Source: Acetobacteraceae bacterium
GTDB taxonomy: Bacteria; Pseudomonadota; Alphaproteobacteria; Acetobacterales; Acetobacteraceae
Assembly (NCBI GenBank): GCA_009693865.1
Contig: SHWL01000004.1
Location: 1 to 64,000 of the forward strand
Reading direction: 5' to 3'
DNA: 64,000 nucleotides
Shown: positions 39,054 through 51,840 of the stretch, one piece after another
Layout of the letters: each line of letters starts with the position of its first letter
Position numbering within the stretch: position 1 is the stretch's first letter
Notes under the pieces: model-generated
Told to the model about the DNA's origin: nothing
Seen by the model: the letters and a program-made list of their open reading frames with translations, nothing else
Database searches by the model: none
Program-made: the position numbers and the translations under genes

Positions 39054-39419
39054 ATGCAGCCGCTGCTCTACGGCTATTTGCCCATCTTGGTCTTCCTGGC
39101 CATCGCCGGGGGAATCGCCGTCGCCATGTTGGGCGGCTCGCTGCTTCTCGCCCGCCAAAAACCCTACGCGGAGAAGCTGTCCGCCTATGAATGCGGCTTC
39201 GAACCCTTCGACGATGCCCGCCGCCGTTTCGACGTGCGGTACTACCTGGTCGCCATCCTCTTCATCATCTTCGACCTGGAAGTCGCCTTCCTCTTCCCAT
39301 GGGCCGTCGCCCTCAAAAGCATCGGCGCTCTGGGCTTTTGGTCGATGGTTGCCTTCCTCGCCGTGCTGACGGTCGGCTTCGTCTACGAGTGGTGCAAAGG
39401 CGCCCTGGAATGGGAGTGA
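39054..39419 (+). CDS. nuoA: NADH-quinone oxidoreductase subunit A
   Basis: [40 protein letters not shown]. Confidence 0.96.
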   Translation: MQPLLYGYLPILVFLAIAGGIAVAMLGGSLLLARQKPYAEKLSAYECGFEPFDDARRRFDVRYYLVAILFIIFDLEVAFLFPWAVALKSIGALGFWSMVAFLAVLTVGFVYEWCKGALEWE

Positions 39420-39423
39420 CCGC

Positions 39424-39978
39424 ATGAGCGACGTGACGGCCATTGCCTGGAACCGCGAGCATCTTCCGCCCGGCCCCGAGCAGGATGCGGTCATCAAAGG
39501 CATCACCGGGGAAATCGCCGATAAAGGCTTCCTCGTCGCCAACCTCGATAAGATCGTGAACTGGGCTCGTACCGGAAGTCTCTGGCCGATGACATTTGGC
39601 CTGGCCTGCTGCGCGGTCGAAATGATCCACGCCTATATGCCCCGTTACGACCTCGACCGCCTGGGCATTATCCCCCGCGCGAGCCCGCGGCAAAGCGACG
39701 TGATGATCGTGGCGGGGACGCTGACCAACAAAATGGCGCCCGCGCTGCGGAAAGTTTACGACCAGATGCCAGAGCCGCGCTGGGTGATCTCGATGGGAAG
39801 CTGCGCCAATGGCGGCGGCTATTACCATTACTCCTATGCCATCGTGCGTGGTTGCGACCGGATCGTGCCGGTGGATATCTACGTGCCCGGCTGCCCGCCG
39901 ACCGCTGAGGCGCTGGTCTACGGAATCATGCAGTTGCAGAAGAAAATCCGCCGCACGGGGACTATTCTCCGTGGCTGA
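39424..39978 (+). CDS. nuoB: NADH-quinone oxidoreductase subunit B
   Basis: [44 protein letters not shown]. Confidence 0.97.
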   Translation: MSDVTAIAWNREHLPPGPEQDAVIKGITGEIADKGFLVANLDKIVNWARTGSLWPMTFGLACCAVEMIHAYMPRYDLDRLGIIPRASPRQSDVMIVAGTLTNKMAPALRKVYDQMPEPRWVISMGSCANGGGYYHYSYAIVRGCDRIVPVDIYVPGCPPTAEALVYGIMQLQKKIRRTGTILRG

Positions 39979-40585
39979 GGATACACCACTGGAACGTTTG
40001 GGTGATGCGGTAGCGGGTTTACCAGGTGTGACCGGCACGTCGATCCAATTGGGCGAGCTGACCGCGCGCGCGAGCCGCGACGGACTGGTCGCGCTGATGA
40101 CGATGCTGCGCGACGATCCCCGCTTCGCGTTCGAGCAAATGATGGATCTCGCCGGCGTCGATTGGCCAGAACGCGCGGACCGATTCGATGTCGTTTACAA
40201 TCTGCTGTCCGTGTCGTTGAACCAGCGTCTGCGCGTGATCGTGACGACCGATGCTGAAACGCCGGTCGCGTCGATCCACGAGGTCTGGCCCGCCGCCACC
40301 TGGTGGGAACGCGAGGCCTGGGATCTCTATGGCATCATCTTCTCCGGGCAACCCGATTTGCGCCGTATCCTCACCGATTATGGGTTCGAAGGGCATCCGC
40401 TGCGGAAAGATTTTCCCCTGACGGGCTATATCGAAGTCCGTTACGATGAGGATCGAAAAGCCGTCGTCTACGAGCCTGTCAAACTGACCCAGGATTTCCG
40501 GAACTTCGACTTCCTGTCGCCGTGGGAGGCGATGACGACCCTGCCAGGCGACGAGAAAGTCCAGACTGAGCGGGCGAAAGGCTGA
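39971..40585 (+). CDS. nuoC: NADH-quinone oxidoreductase subunit C
   Basis: [52 protein letters not shown] start inferred. Confidence 0.95.
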   Translation: MAEDTPLERLGDAVAGLPGVTGTSIQLGELTARASRDGLVALMTMLRDDPRFAFEQMMDLAGVDWPERADRFDVVYNLLSVSLNQRLRVIVTTDAETPVASIHEVWPAATWWEREAWDLYGIIFSGQPDLRRILTDYGFEGHPLRKDFPLTGYIEVRYDEDRKAVVYEPVKLTQDFRNFDFLSPWEAMTTLPGDEKVQTERAKG

Positions 40586-40589
40586 CGTC

Positions 40590-41783
40590 ATGGACGAGAT
40601 CGCCACCCGTACCGTCGAGATCGACAGCCACTCGATCAATTTCGGCCCGCAGCACCCCGCCGCGCACGGCGTGCTGCGTCTGATCCTGGAACTGGACGGT
40701 GAGATCGTCGAGCGCGCCGATCCGCATATCGGATTGTTGCACCGCGGCACCGAAAAGCTGATCGAGCACAAGACCTACATGCAGGCCGTGCCGTATTTCG
40801 ACCGGCTCGATTACGTGTCCCCGATGTGCGAGGAACACGCATTCGCGCTCGCGGTCGAGAAGCTGCTTGGCATCGCGCCGCCGGATCGCGGCCAATGGAT
40901 CCGGGTGTTGTTCGCCGAGATAACACGGGTTTTGAATCATCTGCTGAATCTCACGACCTATGCGTTGGACGTTGGCGCCATCACGCCCGCGCTATGGGGG
41001 TTCGAGGAGCGCGAGAAACTCATGGAGTTCCATGAGGCCGCGTCGGGCGCGCGGTTGCATGCGAACTATTTCCGCCCAGGAGGGGTGTCGAAAGATTTGC
41101 CGGCGGGCTTGACGGACCGGATCGGCGAGTGGGCTGAGACTTTCCCAAAATTCATGGACGATCTGGAGACGCTTCTGACTGGTAATCGAATCTGGAAGCA
41201 ACGCACCGTCGATATCGGCGTGTTCTCGGCCGAGCAGGCGTTGGCCTGGGGATTTTCCGGGCCCCCTTTGCGAGCGTCCGGTGTGCCGTGGGATTTGCGG
41301 CGGTCGCAGCCATACGACAAATACGCCGAGGTCGAGTTTAACATTCCCGTCGCGCGTAATGGCGACTGTTACGACCGGTATCTGGTCCGGCTCGCGGAAA
41401 TCCGGGAGAGTCTGAAGATCATCAGGCAATGCCTCGCGAAAATGAAGCCGGGTCCGGTGAAGGTCGAAGACCGGAAGTTTTCGCCGCCCGGTAGAAGTGA
41501 AATGAAGCGTTCGATGGAGGCGCTGATCCATCACTTCAAGCTGTATACGGAAGGGTATCACGTGCCGGCGGGCTCGACCTATTCCGTGGTCGAAACGCCT
41601 AAGGGTGAGTTCGGCGTCTATCTCGTCGCCGACGGCACCAACAAACCTTACCGGTGCAAGATTCGCTCAACCGGGTTCGCCTTTTTGCAGGCGGTCGATG
41701 TCATGGCGAAACGGCACATGCTGGCCGATGTTTGCGCGATCATCGGATCGCTGGACATCGTGTTCGGCGAGATCGACAGGTAA
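40590..41783 (+). CDS. nuoD: NADH-quinone oxidoreductase subunit D
   Basis: [36 protein letters not shown], terminal IVFGEIDR. Confidence 0.97.
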   Translation: MDEIATRTVEIDSHSINFGPQHPAAHGVLRLILELDGEIVERADPHIGLLHRGTEKLIEHKTYMQAVPYFDRLDYVSPMCEEHAFALAVEKLLGIAPPDRGQWIRVLFAEITRVLNHLLNLTTYALDVGAITPALWGFEEREKLMEFHEAASGARLHANYFRPGGVSKDLPAGLTDRIGEWAETFPKFMDDLETLLTGNRIWKQRTVDIGVFSAEQALAWGFSGPPLRASGVPWDLRRSQPYDKYAEVEFNIPVARNGDCYDRYLVRLAEIRESLKIIRQCLAKMKPGPVKVEDRKFSPPGRSEMKRSMEALIHHFKLYTEGYHVPAGSTYSVVETPKGEFGVYLVADGTNKPYRCKIRSTGFAFLQAVDVMAKRHMLADVCAIIGSLDIVFGEIDR

Positions 41784-41786
41784 GTC

Positions 41787-42404
41787 ATGGCCGATTTCGA
41801 ACAACCCGCGCATTTCGCTTTCGATGCCGACTCCGCGGCGGAGATTGACAGAGTCGTCGCCAAATACCCGCCGGGCCGCCAGGCCAGCGCGGTCATTCCG
41901 GCGCTGTATGTCGTGCAACGGCAGATGAAGCGCCAGACCGGCAGCGCCTGGGTGCCGCTGAAAGGAATGGACGCCGTGGGCGAGCGCCTCGGGATGCCGC
42001 CGATCCGGGTTTACGAGGTCGCGACATTTTATTTCATGTTCAACATGGCGCCGATTGGAAAGTATCATTTGCAACTGTGCACGACGACGCCTTGCTGGTT
42101 GCGGGGCTCGGACGATATTGTCGCCGCGTGCCGCGAGGCCACGGGCATCAAGGGCTGGAAGGAGACCAGCGCGGACGGGCTGTTCACCATGACCGAGGTC
42201 GAATGCGTCGGCGCCTGCGTCAACGCTCCGATCCTGCAGGTGGACGACGACTTTTATGAGGACATGGACCGGGAAAAGACTCTTTTGGTCATTGCCGCGT
42301 TGCGCGAGGGCAAACCGCCCGCAGTTGGCTCCATGATTGGACGGCAGCGATCCGCGCCCGAGGGCGGGCCCACGACGTTGTTGTTCGCGCCGGAGAACGG
42401 ATGA
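41787..42404 (+). CDS. nuoE: NADH-quinone oxidoreductase subunit E
   Basis: [49 protein letters not shown]. Confidence 0.97.
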   Translation: MADFEQPAHFAFDADSAAEIDRVVAKYPPGRQASAVIPALYVVQRQMKRQTGSAWVPLKGMDAVGERLGMPPIRVYEVATFYFMFNMAPIGKYHLQLCTTTPCWLRGSDDIVAACREATGIKGWKETSADGLFTMTEVECVGACVNAPILQVDDDFYEDMDREKTLLVIAALREGKPPAVGSMIGRQRSAPEGGPTTLLFAPENG

Positions 42405-43696
42405 TGTTGGCGGATCAGGATCGCATCTTCACCAATCTATATGGCGTGCATGACCCGTTGCTTGCGGGTGCCCGTATGCGCGGTGACTGGGACAATACCA
42501 AAGCGATCCTGGAACGCGGGCGGGACGCGCTTGTCGATGAGGTCAAGGCCTCCGGACTGCGCGGCCGCGGCGGCGCGGGTTTTCCGACCGGGCTGAAATG
42601 GTCGTTCATGCCGAAGACTTCGGACCGGCCGTGCTATCTGGTGGTGAACGCCGACGAGTCCGAGCCCGGAACGTGCAAAGACCGCGATATCATCCGGCAC
42701 GATCCTCACAAGCTCGTGGAAGGTTGTTTGGTCGCCGGGTTCGCCATGGGCGCCTGCGCGGCGTACATCTATATCCGCGGCGAGTTCTACAATGAACACC
42801 TTGTATTGCAGGCGGCGATCGACGAGGCCTACGAAGCCGGTCTGATCGGCAAGAATGCCTGCGGGTCCGGCTACGACTTCGATGTCATCCTGCATCGTGG
42901 CGCCGGGGCTTACATCTGCGGCGAGGAAACCGCGCTGATCGAAAGCCTGGAAGGTAAAAAGGGCATGCCGCGGCTGAAGCCGCCGTTCCCCGCCGGTGTC
43001 GGGTTATACGGCTGCCCCTCCACCGTGAACAATGTGGAAAGCATCGCGGTGGCACCGACCATCCTGCGCCGTGGCGCCGCGTGGTTCAGTGCGTTGGGTC
43101 GTCAGAACAATACGGGCCCGAAAGTGTTCTGTATCTCCGGCCACGTGAACAAGCCTTGCAATGTCGAGGAGGAACTCGGCATTCCCATGCGCGAGTTGAT
43201 CGACAAATACGCGGGCGGCGTGCGCGGCGGCTGGGACAATCTGCTGGCGGTGATCCCCGGTGGCGCCTCAGTCCCGGTGATCCCGAAATCGGTATGCGAC
43301 GACGTACTCATGGACTTCGACAGTCTCCGCAATGTCCGCAGCGGCCTGGGCACTGCCGCCGTGATCGTCATGGATAAGTCGACCGATCTGATCAAAGCCA
43401 TCGCTCGGTTGTCGAAGTTCTACATGCACGAAAGCTGTGGTCAGTGTACACCGTGCCGAGAGGGCACGGGTTGGATGTACCGCGTCATGACCCGCATGGT
43501 CGAAGGCCGCGCCGAACTTGCCGAGATCGACACGCTGGAACAGGTCACGCGCCAAATCGAAGGTCATACCATTTGCGCGCTTGGTGACGCGGCCGCCTGG
43601 CCGATCCAAGGCCTGATCCGCCATTTCCGGCCGCTGATGGAAGAGCGGATCGCTTCCTATAAAGCGCGGTCCACCGTGCGGTTGGCGGCGGAGTAA
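42401..43696 (+). CDS. nuoF: NADH-quinone oxidoreductase subunit F
   Basis: [44 protein letters not shown]. Confidence 0.98.
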   Translation: MMLADQDRIFTNLYGVHDPLLAGARMRGDWDNTKAILERGRDALVDEVKASGLRGRGGAGFPTGLKWSFMPKTSDRPCYLVVNADESEPGTCKDRDIIRHDPHKLVEGCLVAGFAMGACAAYIYIRGEFYNEHLVLQAAIDEAYEAGLIGKNACGSGYDFDVILHRGAGAYICGEETALIESLEGKKGMPRLKPPFPAGVGLYGCPSTVNNVESIAVAPTILRRGAAWFSALGRQNNTGPKVFCISGHVNKPCNVEEELGIPMRELIDKYAGGVRGGWDNLLAVIPGGASVPVIPKSVCDDVLMDFDSLRNVRSGLGTAAVIVMDKSTDLIKAIARLSKFYMHESCGQCTPCREGTGWMYRVMTRMVEGRAELAEIDTLEQVTRQIEGHTICALGDAAAWPIQGLIRHFRPLMEERIASYKARSTVRLAAE

Positions 43697-43699
43697 CCC

Positions 43700-45721
43700 A
43701 TGCCCAAACTCACCATCGACGGGATTGAGGTCGAGGTTCCTCCCGGTTCCACCGTGCTACAGGCCGCCGAAGCCGCGGGCATTGAAATCCCGCGCTTCTG
43801 CTACCACGACCGCCTGTCCATCGCCGGCAATTGCCGCATGTGCCTGGTGGAGATCGAGAAGACCCCGCCGAAGCCGATCTCCTCCTGCACCTATCCCGCG
43901 GCCGAGGGCATGATCGTTCATACCGATACCCCAATGGTCCGCAACGGCCGCCGCGGCGTGATGGAATTCCTGCTCATCAACCACCCGCTGGATTGTCCGA
44001 TTTGCGACCAGGGCGGCGAGTGCGATTTGCAGGATCAGGCCATGGGTTACGGCATGGACCATTCGCGCTATGCCGAGAACAAGCGCGCCGTGAAGGACAA
44101 GGAACTCGGCCCCCTGGTGAAAACCGTGATGACGCGGTGTATTCATTGCACCCGCTGCATTCGTTTCATCTCCGAGGTCGCGGGCGTGCCCGATCTCGGC
44201 GCCACCTCCCGCGGCGAACACATGGAAGTCGGCACTTACGTCGAGAAAGCGTTGAGCTCCGAGCTGTCAGCCAATATCATCGACCTATGCCCGGTGGGCG
44301 CGTTGACCTCGAAGCCGTACGCGTTCACCGCGCGTTCGTGGGAACTGACCAAGACCGACAGCGTAGACGTACTGGATGCGGTCGGTGCCAATATCCGCGT
44401 CGACACCCGTGGCCCCGAGGTGCTGCGGATACTCCCGCGTTTGAACGAAGATGTGAACGAGGAATGGCTAGGCGATAAGTCCCGCTTTTCGATCGATGGC
44501 CTGAAACGGCGCCGCCTCGACAAGCCATGGGTGCGCAAGGACGGTAAGCTTCAGGCCGCGACCTGGCAGCAGGCTTTCGATGCCATCGCGACGAAACTGC
44601 ACGACACCAAAGGCGACCGGATTGGCGCCATCGCGGGCGATCTGTGCGACGCGGAAAGCATGCTCGCGTTGAAAGACCTGATGGCCGCGCTTGGGTCATT
44701 CAACCTCGACTGCCGCCAGGACGGTGCGAAACTGACCAACGCGCGGCGCGATCATTACACATTCAACACTCAGATCGCCGGGATTGAGGACGCGGACGCG
44801 ATCCTCATCATCGGTTCCAACCCAAGACGCGAGGCGCCTGTCCTCAATGCCCGCATTCGAAAAGCATGGGCCAACAGCGGCGCGAAGATCGGTGTGATCG
44901 GTGCCGAAACGGATCTGACCTATCCGGTGACCCATCTCGGAACCGGAACGACGGCGTTGGGCGCTGGCGAAACATTCCTCAACGGCGCGAAGAAGCCGAT
45001 GGTGATCGTCGGGCAGGGCGCGTTGAAGCACGAAAATCTGCTTGCCGCCGCCTGGGGCATCGCATCCCGCGCGGGCGCGCTGACCCCCGAATGGCATGGC
45101 TTTAACGTTCTGCACACGGCCGCGGCCCGCGTTGGCGCCCTCGACCTGGGTTTTCTCAGCGGCAAGACGGCCGGTGAAATGCTCAATGGCGGTGTGGATG
45201 TGCTGTATCTGCTTGGCGCCGATGAGTTCAATATCGCAAAGACCGGTCCGGCCACGTTTGTCATTTACCAGGGCCACCATGGCGATTCCGGTGCGGCGCG
45301 CGCGGATGTGATCCTTCCCGGCGCGGCCTACACGGAGAAATCCGGTACCTATGTCAACACCGAGGGCCGGGTCCAGCGCGGCTTCATGGCCACGCATCCT
45401 CCCGGCGAGGCGCGGGAGGACTGGAAAATCATCCGCGCCCTCAGCGCCCATACCGGCCACGCGCTGCCGTACGATACCATCGCGGCAGTGCGAGCCAGAT
45501 TGGAACAGGTCAACCCGGTCTTCGCCAATGTCGGCTTTCTGCCACGCTTCGGCTGTTCCGACACAACAGCCCCGGCAGGCGATCCGGCGGCGGTGGCGAA
45601 CGTGAACTTCACGCCCGTGATTGTGCATTACCACCAGACCGATACGATCAGCCGCGCCAGCCCGACCATGGCGGCCTGTGTCGCGGCGCTCGAACCAGCG
45701 CCCGCGATGGCGGCGGAATAA
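43700..45721 (+). CDS. nuoG: NADH-quinone oxidoreductase subunit G
   Basis: 2Fe-2S and 4Fe-4S motifs: [49 protein letters not shown]. Confidence 0.97.
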   Translation: MPKLTIDGIEVEVPPGSTVLQAAEAAGIEIPRFCYHDRLSIAGNCRMCLVEIEKTPPKPISSCTYPAAEGMIVHTDTPMVRNGRRGVMEFLLINHPLDCPICDQGGECDLQDQAMGYGMDHSRYAENKRAVKDKELGPLVKTVMTRCIHCTRCIRFISEVAGVPDLGATSRGEHMEVGTYVEKALSSELSANIIDLCPVGALTSKPYAFTARSWELTKTDSVDVLDAVGANIRVDTRGPEVLRILPRLNEDVNEEWLGDKSRFSIDGLKRRRLDKPWVRKDGKLQAATWQQAFDAIATKLHDTKGDRIGAIAGDLCDAESMLALKDLMAALGSFNLDCRQDGAKLTNARRDHYTFNTQIAGIEDADAILIIGSNPRREAPVLNARIRKAWANSGAKIGVIGAETDLTYPVTHLGTGTTALGAGETFLNGAKKPMVIVGQGALKHENLLAAAWGIASRAGALTPEWHGFNVLHTAAARVGALDLGFLSGKTAGEMLNGGVDVLYLLGADEFNIAKTGPATFVIYQGHHGDSGAARADVILPGAAYTEKSGTYVNTEGRVQRGFMATHPPGEAREDWKIIRALSAHTGHALPYDTIAAVRARLEQVNPVFANVGFLPRFGCSDTTAPAGDPAAVANVNFTPVIVHYHQTDTISRASPTMAACVAALEPAPAMAAE

Positions 45722-45726
45722 CGGCG

Positions 45727-46755
45727 ATGATCGAATCCGTGATCGACTTTCTGCTGAACGACCCGATCGGCATCGTCATTCTGACCGTGATCAAGGCGCT
45801 GGCGTTACTGGTGCCGCTGCTGATCGCCGTCGCTTACCTGACCTATGCCGAGCGCAAGGTGATGGCCGCGATTCAACTGCGAAAAGGTCCCAATGTGGTT
45901 GGCTGGTTCGGCCTGCTGCAACCCTTCGCCGATGCCATCAAGATGATGACCAAGGAAACGGTCATTCCCTCGGGCGCCAATCGCGTCCTGTTCGTCATGG
46001 CCCCCATGCTTACCTTCGTTCTCGCCATGCTCGCCTGGGCGGTCATTCCGATGAACGACGGATGGGCCATCGCCAATATCAACGTTGGAATCCTGTATCT
46101 GTTCGCGATCAGCTCGTTGGGCGTTTACGGCATCATCATCGCGGGCTGGTCGTCGAACTCGAAATACGCGTTCCTCGGCGCGATGCGCTCGGCGGCGCAG
46201 ATGGTGAGTTACGAAGTGTCGATGGGGTTCGTCCTCGTCACCGTGTTGCTCTGCGCGGGCAGCCTCAATCTGACCGACATCGTGCGGGCGCAAACCAAAG
46301 TTTGGTTCTTCATCCCGCTGTTCCCGATGTTCGTCATCTTCTTCATCTCAGCGCTGGCGGAAACCAATCGCGCGCCGTTCGACCTTCCCGAGGGCGAGTC
46401 GGAAATCGTCGCGGGCTTCTTCGTCGAATACTCGTCCATGAGCTTCGGCCTGTTCTTCCTTGGCGAATATGCCAACATGATCCTCATGAGCGCGATGACC
46501 GCCATCCTGTTTCTGGGTGGCTGGCTGCCCCCGTTGAACATGGAACCCTTCACCTGGGTTCCCGGCCCGATCTGGTTGATCCTCAAAATCTGCGCGCTGT
46601 TGTTCACCTTCATCTGGGTGCGCGCGACCTTCCCCCGCTACCGTTACGATCAATTGATGCGGTTGGGCTGGAAAGTGTTCCTGCCGTTCTCCCTGGGTTG
46701 GCTGGTGCTGACCGCGGGCGTTCTGATGGCGCTCGGATGGCTGCCCAATGCGTGA
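45727..46755 (+). CDS. nuoH: NADH-quinone oxidoreductase subunit H
   Basis: [59 protein letters not shown]. Confidence 0.97.
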   Translation: MIESVIDFLLNDPIGIVILTVIKALALLVPLLIAVAYLTYAERKVMAAIQLRKGPNVVGWFGLLQPFADAIKMMTKETVIPSGANRVLFVMAPMLTFVLAMLAWAVIPMNDGWAIANINVGILYLFAISSLGVYGIIIAGWSSNSKYAFLGAMRSAAQMVSYEVSMGFVLVTVLLCAGSLNLTDIVRAQTKVWFFIPLFPMFVIFFISALAETNRAPFDLPEGESEIVAGFFVEYSSMSFGLFFLGEYANMILMSAMTAILFLGGWLPPLNMEPFTWVPGPIWLILKICALLFTFIWVRATFPRYRYDQLMRLGWKVFLPFSLGWLVLTAGVLMALGWLPNA

Positions 46756-46784
46756 TCAATTGAAGCCGGAAGGAGCCTGATCGC

Positions 46785-47273
46785 ATGGCATTCCTCGATC
46801 GCACCGCGCGCAGTCTGCTGCTGACCGAACTCGTGACCGGCATGAGCCTGACGCTGCGCTATTTCTTCCGGCGCAAGGCCACGATCAACTACCCTTACGA
46901 GAAGGGTCCGATCAGCCCGCGCTTCAAAGGCGAGCACGCGCTGCGCCGCTACCCCAACGGTGAAGAACGCTGCATCGCCTGCAAGCTATGCGAGGCGATC
47001 TGCCCAGCGCAGGCGATCACGATTGAGGCGGAACCTCGGGAGGATGGGTCGAGACGCACCACCCGCTACGACATCGACATGACCAAATGCATCTACTGCG
47101 GCCTGTGCGAGGAAGCCTGCCCAGTGGATGCGATCGTGGAAGGCCCGAACTTCGAGTTCGCGACGGAGACGCGGGAAGAGCTGCTCTATAACAAAGACAA
47201 GCTGCTGGCGAATGGCGACCGGTGGGAGCCGGAACTCGCGCGGCGGCTGGAACTGGACGCGCCCTACCGATGA
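46785..47273 (+). CDS. nuoI: NADH-quinone oxidoreductase subunit I
   Basis: [16 protein letters not shown] and [23 protein letters not shown]. Confidence 0.97.
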   Translation: MAFLDRTARSLLLTELVTGMSLTLRYFFRRKATINYPYEKGPISPRFKGEHALRRYPNGEERCIACKLCEAICPAQAITIEAEPREDGSRRTTRYDIDMTKCIYCGLCEEACPVDAIVEGPNFEFATETREELLYNKDKLLANGDRWEPELARRLELDAPYR

Positions 47274-47956
47274 TCGTCGACTTCTTCTTTTACCTCTTTG
47301 CCGCGGTGTTGCTGATCTCGGCGGCATTGGTGGTCAGCGCGCGCAACCCGGTGCATTCGGTGTTGTTCCTGATCCTGGCTTTCTTCAACGCCGCGGCATT
47401 GTTCCTGATCGCGGGGGCGGAGTTCCTGGCGATGATCCTGGTCATCGTCTATGTCGGCGCCGTCGCGGTGCTGTTCCTGTTCGTTGTCATGATGCTCGAC
47501 GTCGATTTTGAGCAGTTGCGCGGCGGGTTTCAACGTTACGCGGGCGTCGGCGCGATCGTCGGTGCCGGATTGCTGTTCGAGCTGGCGGTGGTTTTCGGCG
47601 GCTGGACCCTGGCGCCGAACGCGGAAAAACTTCGCCTGTCGCCGACGCCCGCGGATGTCACGAATACTGAGGCGTTGGGCCGCGTCCTTTACACCGACTA
47701 TATCTTCTTGTTCCAGGCCGCCGGTATGGTGCTGCTGGTGGCGATGATCGGCGCGATCGTGCTCACGTTGCGCGACCGGAAGACGTCGAAGCATCAGAAT
47801 ATCGGGACGCAGACGCGACGGACGGTCGCCGAAACGTTGGAGATCGTCACAATCTCACTCGGCGCGGGCACCACGGAAAGCGGGGGCTTCCTCCGTCCGA
47901 AGGCACCCGAGCCGGAACCCCAGCCCGAGCATGAAGCAGCGGGAGGCCACCATTAG
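47270..47956 (+). CDS. nuoJ: NADH-quinone oxidoreductase subunit J
   Basis: [55 protein letters not shown]. Confidence 0.95.
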   Translation: MIVDFFFYLFAAVLLISAALVVSARNPVHSVLFLILAFFNAAALFLIAGAEFLAMILVIVYVGAVAVLFLFVVMMLDVDFEQLRGGFQRYAGVGAIVGAGLLFELAVVFGGWTLAPNAEKLRLSPTPADVTNTEALGRVLYTDYIFLFQAAGMVLLVAMIGAIVLTLRDRKTSKHQNIGTQTRRTVAETLEIVTISLGAGTTESGGFLRPKAPEPEPQPEHEAAGGHH

Positions 47957-47971
47957 CGATTCCCCCCATAC

Positions 47972-48050
47972 CGTCATGGCCCGGCATGACCGGTCCATCC
48001 GTCGCGGTACCGTATTGAACCAGATAACTCGATCGAGCCACGCCATGACG
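47972..48050. repeat. Dispersed palindromic element between nuoJ and nuoK
   Basis: Starts CGTCATGGCCCGGC and ends GCCATGACG; shares the start sequence with copies at 6289, 6359, 18465 and 34559. Confidence 0.75.
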
Positions 48051-48064
48051 AGTCAGAAACTCGC

Positions 48065-48376
48065 ATGACCGCTGTCAGCCTCAATCACTACCTCGTGGTC
48101 AGCGGCATCCTGCTGGTGATCGGCGTGTTCGGCATCTTCCTCAACCGGAAGAACGTCATCGTCATTCTGATGGCGATTGAGCTGATCCTGCTCGCGGTCA
48201 ACCTGAACCTCGTTGCGTTCTCGGCGGTGTTGAACGATCTCACGGGCCAGGTGCTGGCGATGCTCGTGCTGACCGTCGCAGCGGCCGAGGCGGCGATCGG
48301 ACTGGCCATCGTTGTCGTGTATTTCCGCAATCGCGGATCGATCCAGGTTGAAGACGTCAACCTGATGAAGGGCTGA
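48065..48376 (+). CDS. nuoK: NADH-quinone oxidoreductase subunit K
   Basis: [46 protein letters not shown]. Confidence 0.97.
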   Translation: MTAVSLNHYLVVSGILLVIGVFGIFLNRKNVIVILMAIELILLAVNLNLVAFSAVLNDLTGQVLAMLVLTVAAAEAAIGLAIVVVYFRNRGSIQVEDVNLMKG

Positions 48377-48377
48377 C

Positions 48378-50303
48378 ATGGTTTACGCGATCGCCGTCTT
48401 CGCGCCGCTGGTTGGCGCCCTGATCTCCGGCCTGCTTGGCAAGGCGATCGGCGATCGCGCCGCCATGGGCGCTTCCGTACTGGGCATGCTGATCGCCGCC
48501 GCCTGCGGTCCCTACGCGTTCTTCGTGCTGGCACAAGGCGGCGAACCTGGAACGATCGATCTCGGCACGTGGATCGAGGCCGGCAAGTTCCATGTGTCAT
48601 GGGCCTTGCGTTATGACACGCTGGCGGCGGCCATGGTCGCGATGGTGTCGTTCGTATCGATGCTGATCCATGTCTATTCCATCGGCTATATGTCGCACGA
48701 TGCCACGCGCTGGCGGTTCTTCTCGTACCTGTCGCTGTTCAGCTTCGCGATGTTGATGCTGGTGACCGCCGACAACCTGGCACAGTTGTTCTTCGGCTGG
48801 GAAGGCGTCGGCCTCTGTTCGTACTTACTGATCGGTTACTGGTACGATCGCCCCTCCGCCTGCGCCGCCGCGATCAAGGCCTTCATCGTCAACCGCATCG
48901 CCGATCTGCCCTTCGCCGTCGGAGTCGCGCTGATCTTCATGACGTTCGGGTCGATCGAGTTTTCCTCCATCTTCGCTACCGTCACGAAACACGGTGCCGA
49001 TACGTATCGTCTGTTCGGCCTGACGTTCCCGGCGCTTGAAGTCATCGGTTTCCTGCTGTTCATCGGCGCCATGGGCAAATCGGCCCAACTCTTTCTTCAC
49101 GTCTGGCTGCCCGACGCGATGGAGGGCCCGACGCCGGTCTCCGCCCTCATTCACGCCGCGACGATGGTCACCGCCGGCGTGTTCCTGATGGCGCGGATGT
49201 CGCCACTGATGGAATACGCCCCGTACGCCGCGTCGTTCGTCACGATCGTTGGCGCCTCTACCGCGTTGTTCGCCGCGACCGTCGGCTGTTGCCAGAACGA
49301 CATCAAACGGGTCATCGCCTATTCGACCTGTTCGCAGCTTGGCTACATGTTCGTGGCCGCGGGCGTCGGCGCTTACCAGGCCTCGATCTTCCACCTCATC
49401 ACCCATGCGTTCTTCAAGGCCCTGCTGTTTCTGGGCGCGGGTTCGGTAATCCACGCGATGTCGGATGAGCAGGACATGCGCCGGATGGGTGGCCTCGCGA
49501 AACATATCCCGGTGACCTGCGCGGTGATGTGGATCGGCAACCTGGCGCTGGCCGGCATTCCACCGTTGGCCGGGTCGTATTCCAAGGACGCGATCATTTC
49601 CTCGGCGTTTTTGGCCCATAGCAATGTCGGCTCATATGCCTTCATCTGTACCGTTATGGCGGCGTTCCTGACGGCTTTCTATTCCTGGCGCCTGCTGTTC
49701 ATGACGTTCCACGGCACATCGCGCGTCGACCATCGCACCATGGAACATGTGCATGAATCGCCCGCTGTCATGCTGATACCACTGCTGCTGCTGGCCACCG
49801 GCGCGGCCTTCGCCGGCATGCTTCTAAATGGCTGGTTCATTGGTCACGATCAGGTGCATTTCTGGCACGGATCGATCTTCAACAACCCCGCGAATGAGAT
49901 CATGCGCCATATTGAGCACGCGCCGTTGGCCGTGGAACTCGCCCCTCTTATCGTCGGTGTCGCGGGCATCGCCCTGGCTTATGCGATGTATATCGCACGG
50001 CCCGATCTACCGAAGATCTTCGCCAAGGAACACCCGCGGATCTACTTCTTCCTCCTCAACAAGTGGTACTTCGATGAGCTGTACGACCGGATTTTCGTCC
50101 GTCCGCTGATCTGTATCGCGCGCTTTTCCTGGCGGATCGGGGACGCGACGATCATCGATGGCGTGCCGAACGGTCTCGCCGCGATCGCCGCCGGAGGGGC
50201 GCGGCAGGTGGTCAAGATCCAGACCGGCTCGCTCGCGGCGTACGCCTTCGTCATGCTGATCGGCGTCGTCGCGCTGGTCGGCGTCTTCATGTTGTTCCGG
50301 TGA
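48378..50303 (+). CDS. nuoL: NADH-quinone oxidoreductase subunit L
   Basis: FFGWEGVGLCSYLLIGYWYDRPSACAAAIKAFIVNRIAD, WLPDAMEGPTPVSALIHAATMVTAGVFL. Confidence 0.97.
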   Translation: MVYAIAVFAPLVGALISGLLGKAIGDRAAMGASVLGMLIAAACGPYAFFVLAQGGEPGTIDLGTWIEAGKFHVSWALRYDTLAAAMVAMVSFVSMLIHVYSIGYMSHDATRWRFFSYLSLFSFAMLMLVTADNLAQLFFGWEGVGLCSYLLIGYWYDRPSACAAAIKAFIVNRIADLPFAVGVALIFMTFGSIEFSSIFATVTKHGADTYRLFGLTFPALEVIGFLLFIGAMGKSAQLFLHVWLPDAMEGPTPVSALIHAATMVTAGVFLMARMSPLMEYAPYAASFVTIVGASTALFAATVGCCQNDIKRVIAYSTCSQLGYMFVAAGVGAYQASIFHLITHAFFKALLFLGAGSVIHAMSDEQDMRRMGGLAKHIPVTCAVMWIGNLALAGIPPLAGSYSKDAIISSAFLAHSNVGSYAFICTVMAAFLTAFYSWRLLFMTFHGTSRVDHRTMEHVHESPAVMLIPLLLLATGAAFAGMLLNGWFIGHDQVHFWHGSIFNNPANEIMRHIEHAPLAVELAPLIVGVAGIALAYAMYIARPDLPKIFAKEHPRIYFFLLNKWYFDELYDRIFVRPLICIARFSWRIGDATIIDGVPNGLAAIAAGGARQVVKIQTGSLAAYAFVMLIGVVALVGVFMLFR

Positions 50304-50304
50304 G

Positions 50305-51840
50305 ATGATGAACACCGCTGGCTTCCCGCTTCTGTCGCTGATCACCTGGCTGCCGCTGGTGGGATGCGTCGTGATCATGTGCGTGCGAGGCGATGAGGAA
50401 ACCGTTGCCTCGAACGCCCGCTGGACCGCGCTCTGGACAACGCTGATCGTTCTGGCTCTGTCCCTGGTACTGTGGGTTAAATTCGACCCGCGAGAGGCCG
50501 GGTTCCAGTTCAACGAGTCCATCGCCTGGCTGCCGCATTATCGGATCGCTTATAAGATGGGCGTCGATGGCATTTCCGTGCTGTTCGTTCTGCTATCGAC
50601 CGTTCTGACACCGATCTGTATTCTCGCGAGTTGGGAGACCATCCAGACCAAGGTTCGAGAATACATGATGTCGTTCCTGATCCTGGAAACGATGATGGCA
50701 GGCATGTTCTGCGCGACCGACTTCGTCGTGTTCTACATGTTCTTCGAAGCCGTGCTGATCCCGATGTATCTGATCATCGGCGTCTGGGGCGGACCGAGGC
50801 GCGTTTACGCCGCTGTCAAGTTCTTCCTGTTCACGCTGACCGGTTCGGTGTTGATGCTGCTGGCGCTGATCGCCATGTGGTTGCACGCCGGAACGACCGA
50901 CATCTCGGTGCTGATGGAAACGCGCTTCCCGGTCTCCATGCAGACCTGGTTGTTCTTCGCGCTGTTCGCGTCCTTCGCCGTCAAGGTGCCGATGTGGCCC
51001 GTGCACACCTGGTTGCCCGACGCACACGTGGAGGCACCGACCGCCGGTTCCGTCATCCTGGCCGGCGTGCTGTTGAAGATGGGCGCCTACGGGTTCGTTC
51101 GCTTCTCGATCCCAATGCTACCGGACGCGGCGCAGGCCTATGCGCCGTTGATTTACACGCTATCCATCGTGGCCGTCATCTATACCTCGTTCGTCGCCCT
51201 GGCGCAGGAGGACATGAAGAAGCTGATCGCCTATTCCTCTGTCGCTCATATGGGTGTCGTGACGATCGGCTTGTTCACGTTCAACGAGCAGGGCATTCAA
51301 GGCGCGCTGTTCCAGATGTTGTCGCATGGGATCGTTTCGGGCGCGCTGTTCCTGATCGTCGGCGTTGTCTACGACCGTATCCACTCCCGCGAGATCGCCC
51401 ATTACAGCGGCCTCGCCGACCGGATGCCGGCTTACGCGCTGGTGTTCATGGTGTTCACCATGGCCTCGGTCGGTCTGCCCGGCACGGCGGGATTCGTCGG
51501 CGAGTTCCTGGTCATCGTGGGCGCGCTTCAGGTCAATTTCTGGCTGGCCCTCCTCGGTGGCCTCGGCATGATCCTGGGTGCCGTCTACATGCTGTACCTT
51601 TACCGCCGCGTGATCTTCGGCACGATCACGCACGCGAACCTCAGACACATCCTCGATCTCAGTCCACGCGAATGGGCGGTGTTCGCGCCGCTGATCGTTC
51701 TGACATTGTGGATGGGAGTCTACCCGTCCAGCTTTACCACCTTCTTCGATGAGAGCGTCGCGGCGATGGTAAGACATCATCATGCCGCGATCGCATCGAC
51801 GGTGAAGCTCGCCCAAGGGATGCCAGGGGTATTGAACTGA
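50305..51840 (+). CDS. nuoM: NADH-quinone oxidoreductase subunit M
   Basis: FFEAVLIPMYLIIGVWGG, VHTWLPDAHVEAPTAGSVILAGVLLKMGAYGF. Confidence 0.97.
   Translation: MMNTAGFPLLSLITWLPLVGCVVIMCVRGDEETVASNARWTALWTTLIVLALSLVLWVKFDPREAGFQFNESIAWLPHYRIAYKMGVDGISVLFVLLSTVLTPICILASWETIQTKVREYMMSFLILETMMAGMFCATDFVVFYMFFEAVLIPMYLIIGVWGGPRRVYAAVKFFLFTLTGSVLMLLALIAMWLHAGTTDISVLMETRFPVSMQTWLFFALFASFAVKVPMWPVHTWLPDAHVEAPTAGSVILAGVLLKMGAYGFVRFSIPMLPDAAQAYAPLIYTLSIVAVIYTSFVALAQEDMKKLIAYSSVAHMGVVTIGLFTFNEQGIQGALFQMLSHGIVSGALFLIVGVVYDRIHSREIAHYSGLADRMPAYALVFMVFTMASVGLPGTAGFVGEFLVIVGALQVNFWLALLGGLGMILGAVYMLYLYRRVIFGTITHANLRHILDLSPREWAVFAPLIVLTLWMGVYPSSFTTFFDESVAAMVRHHHAAIASTVKLAQGMPGVLN

Noticed and set aside
50631-51752. 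373-aa alternate-frame ORF
   Set aside because: Out-of-frame reading of nuoM; Arg-rich with no motif.
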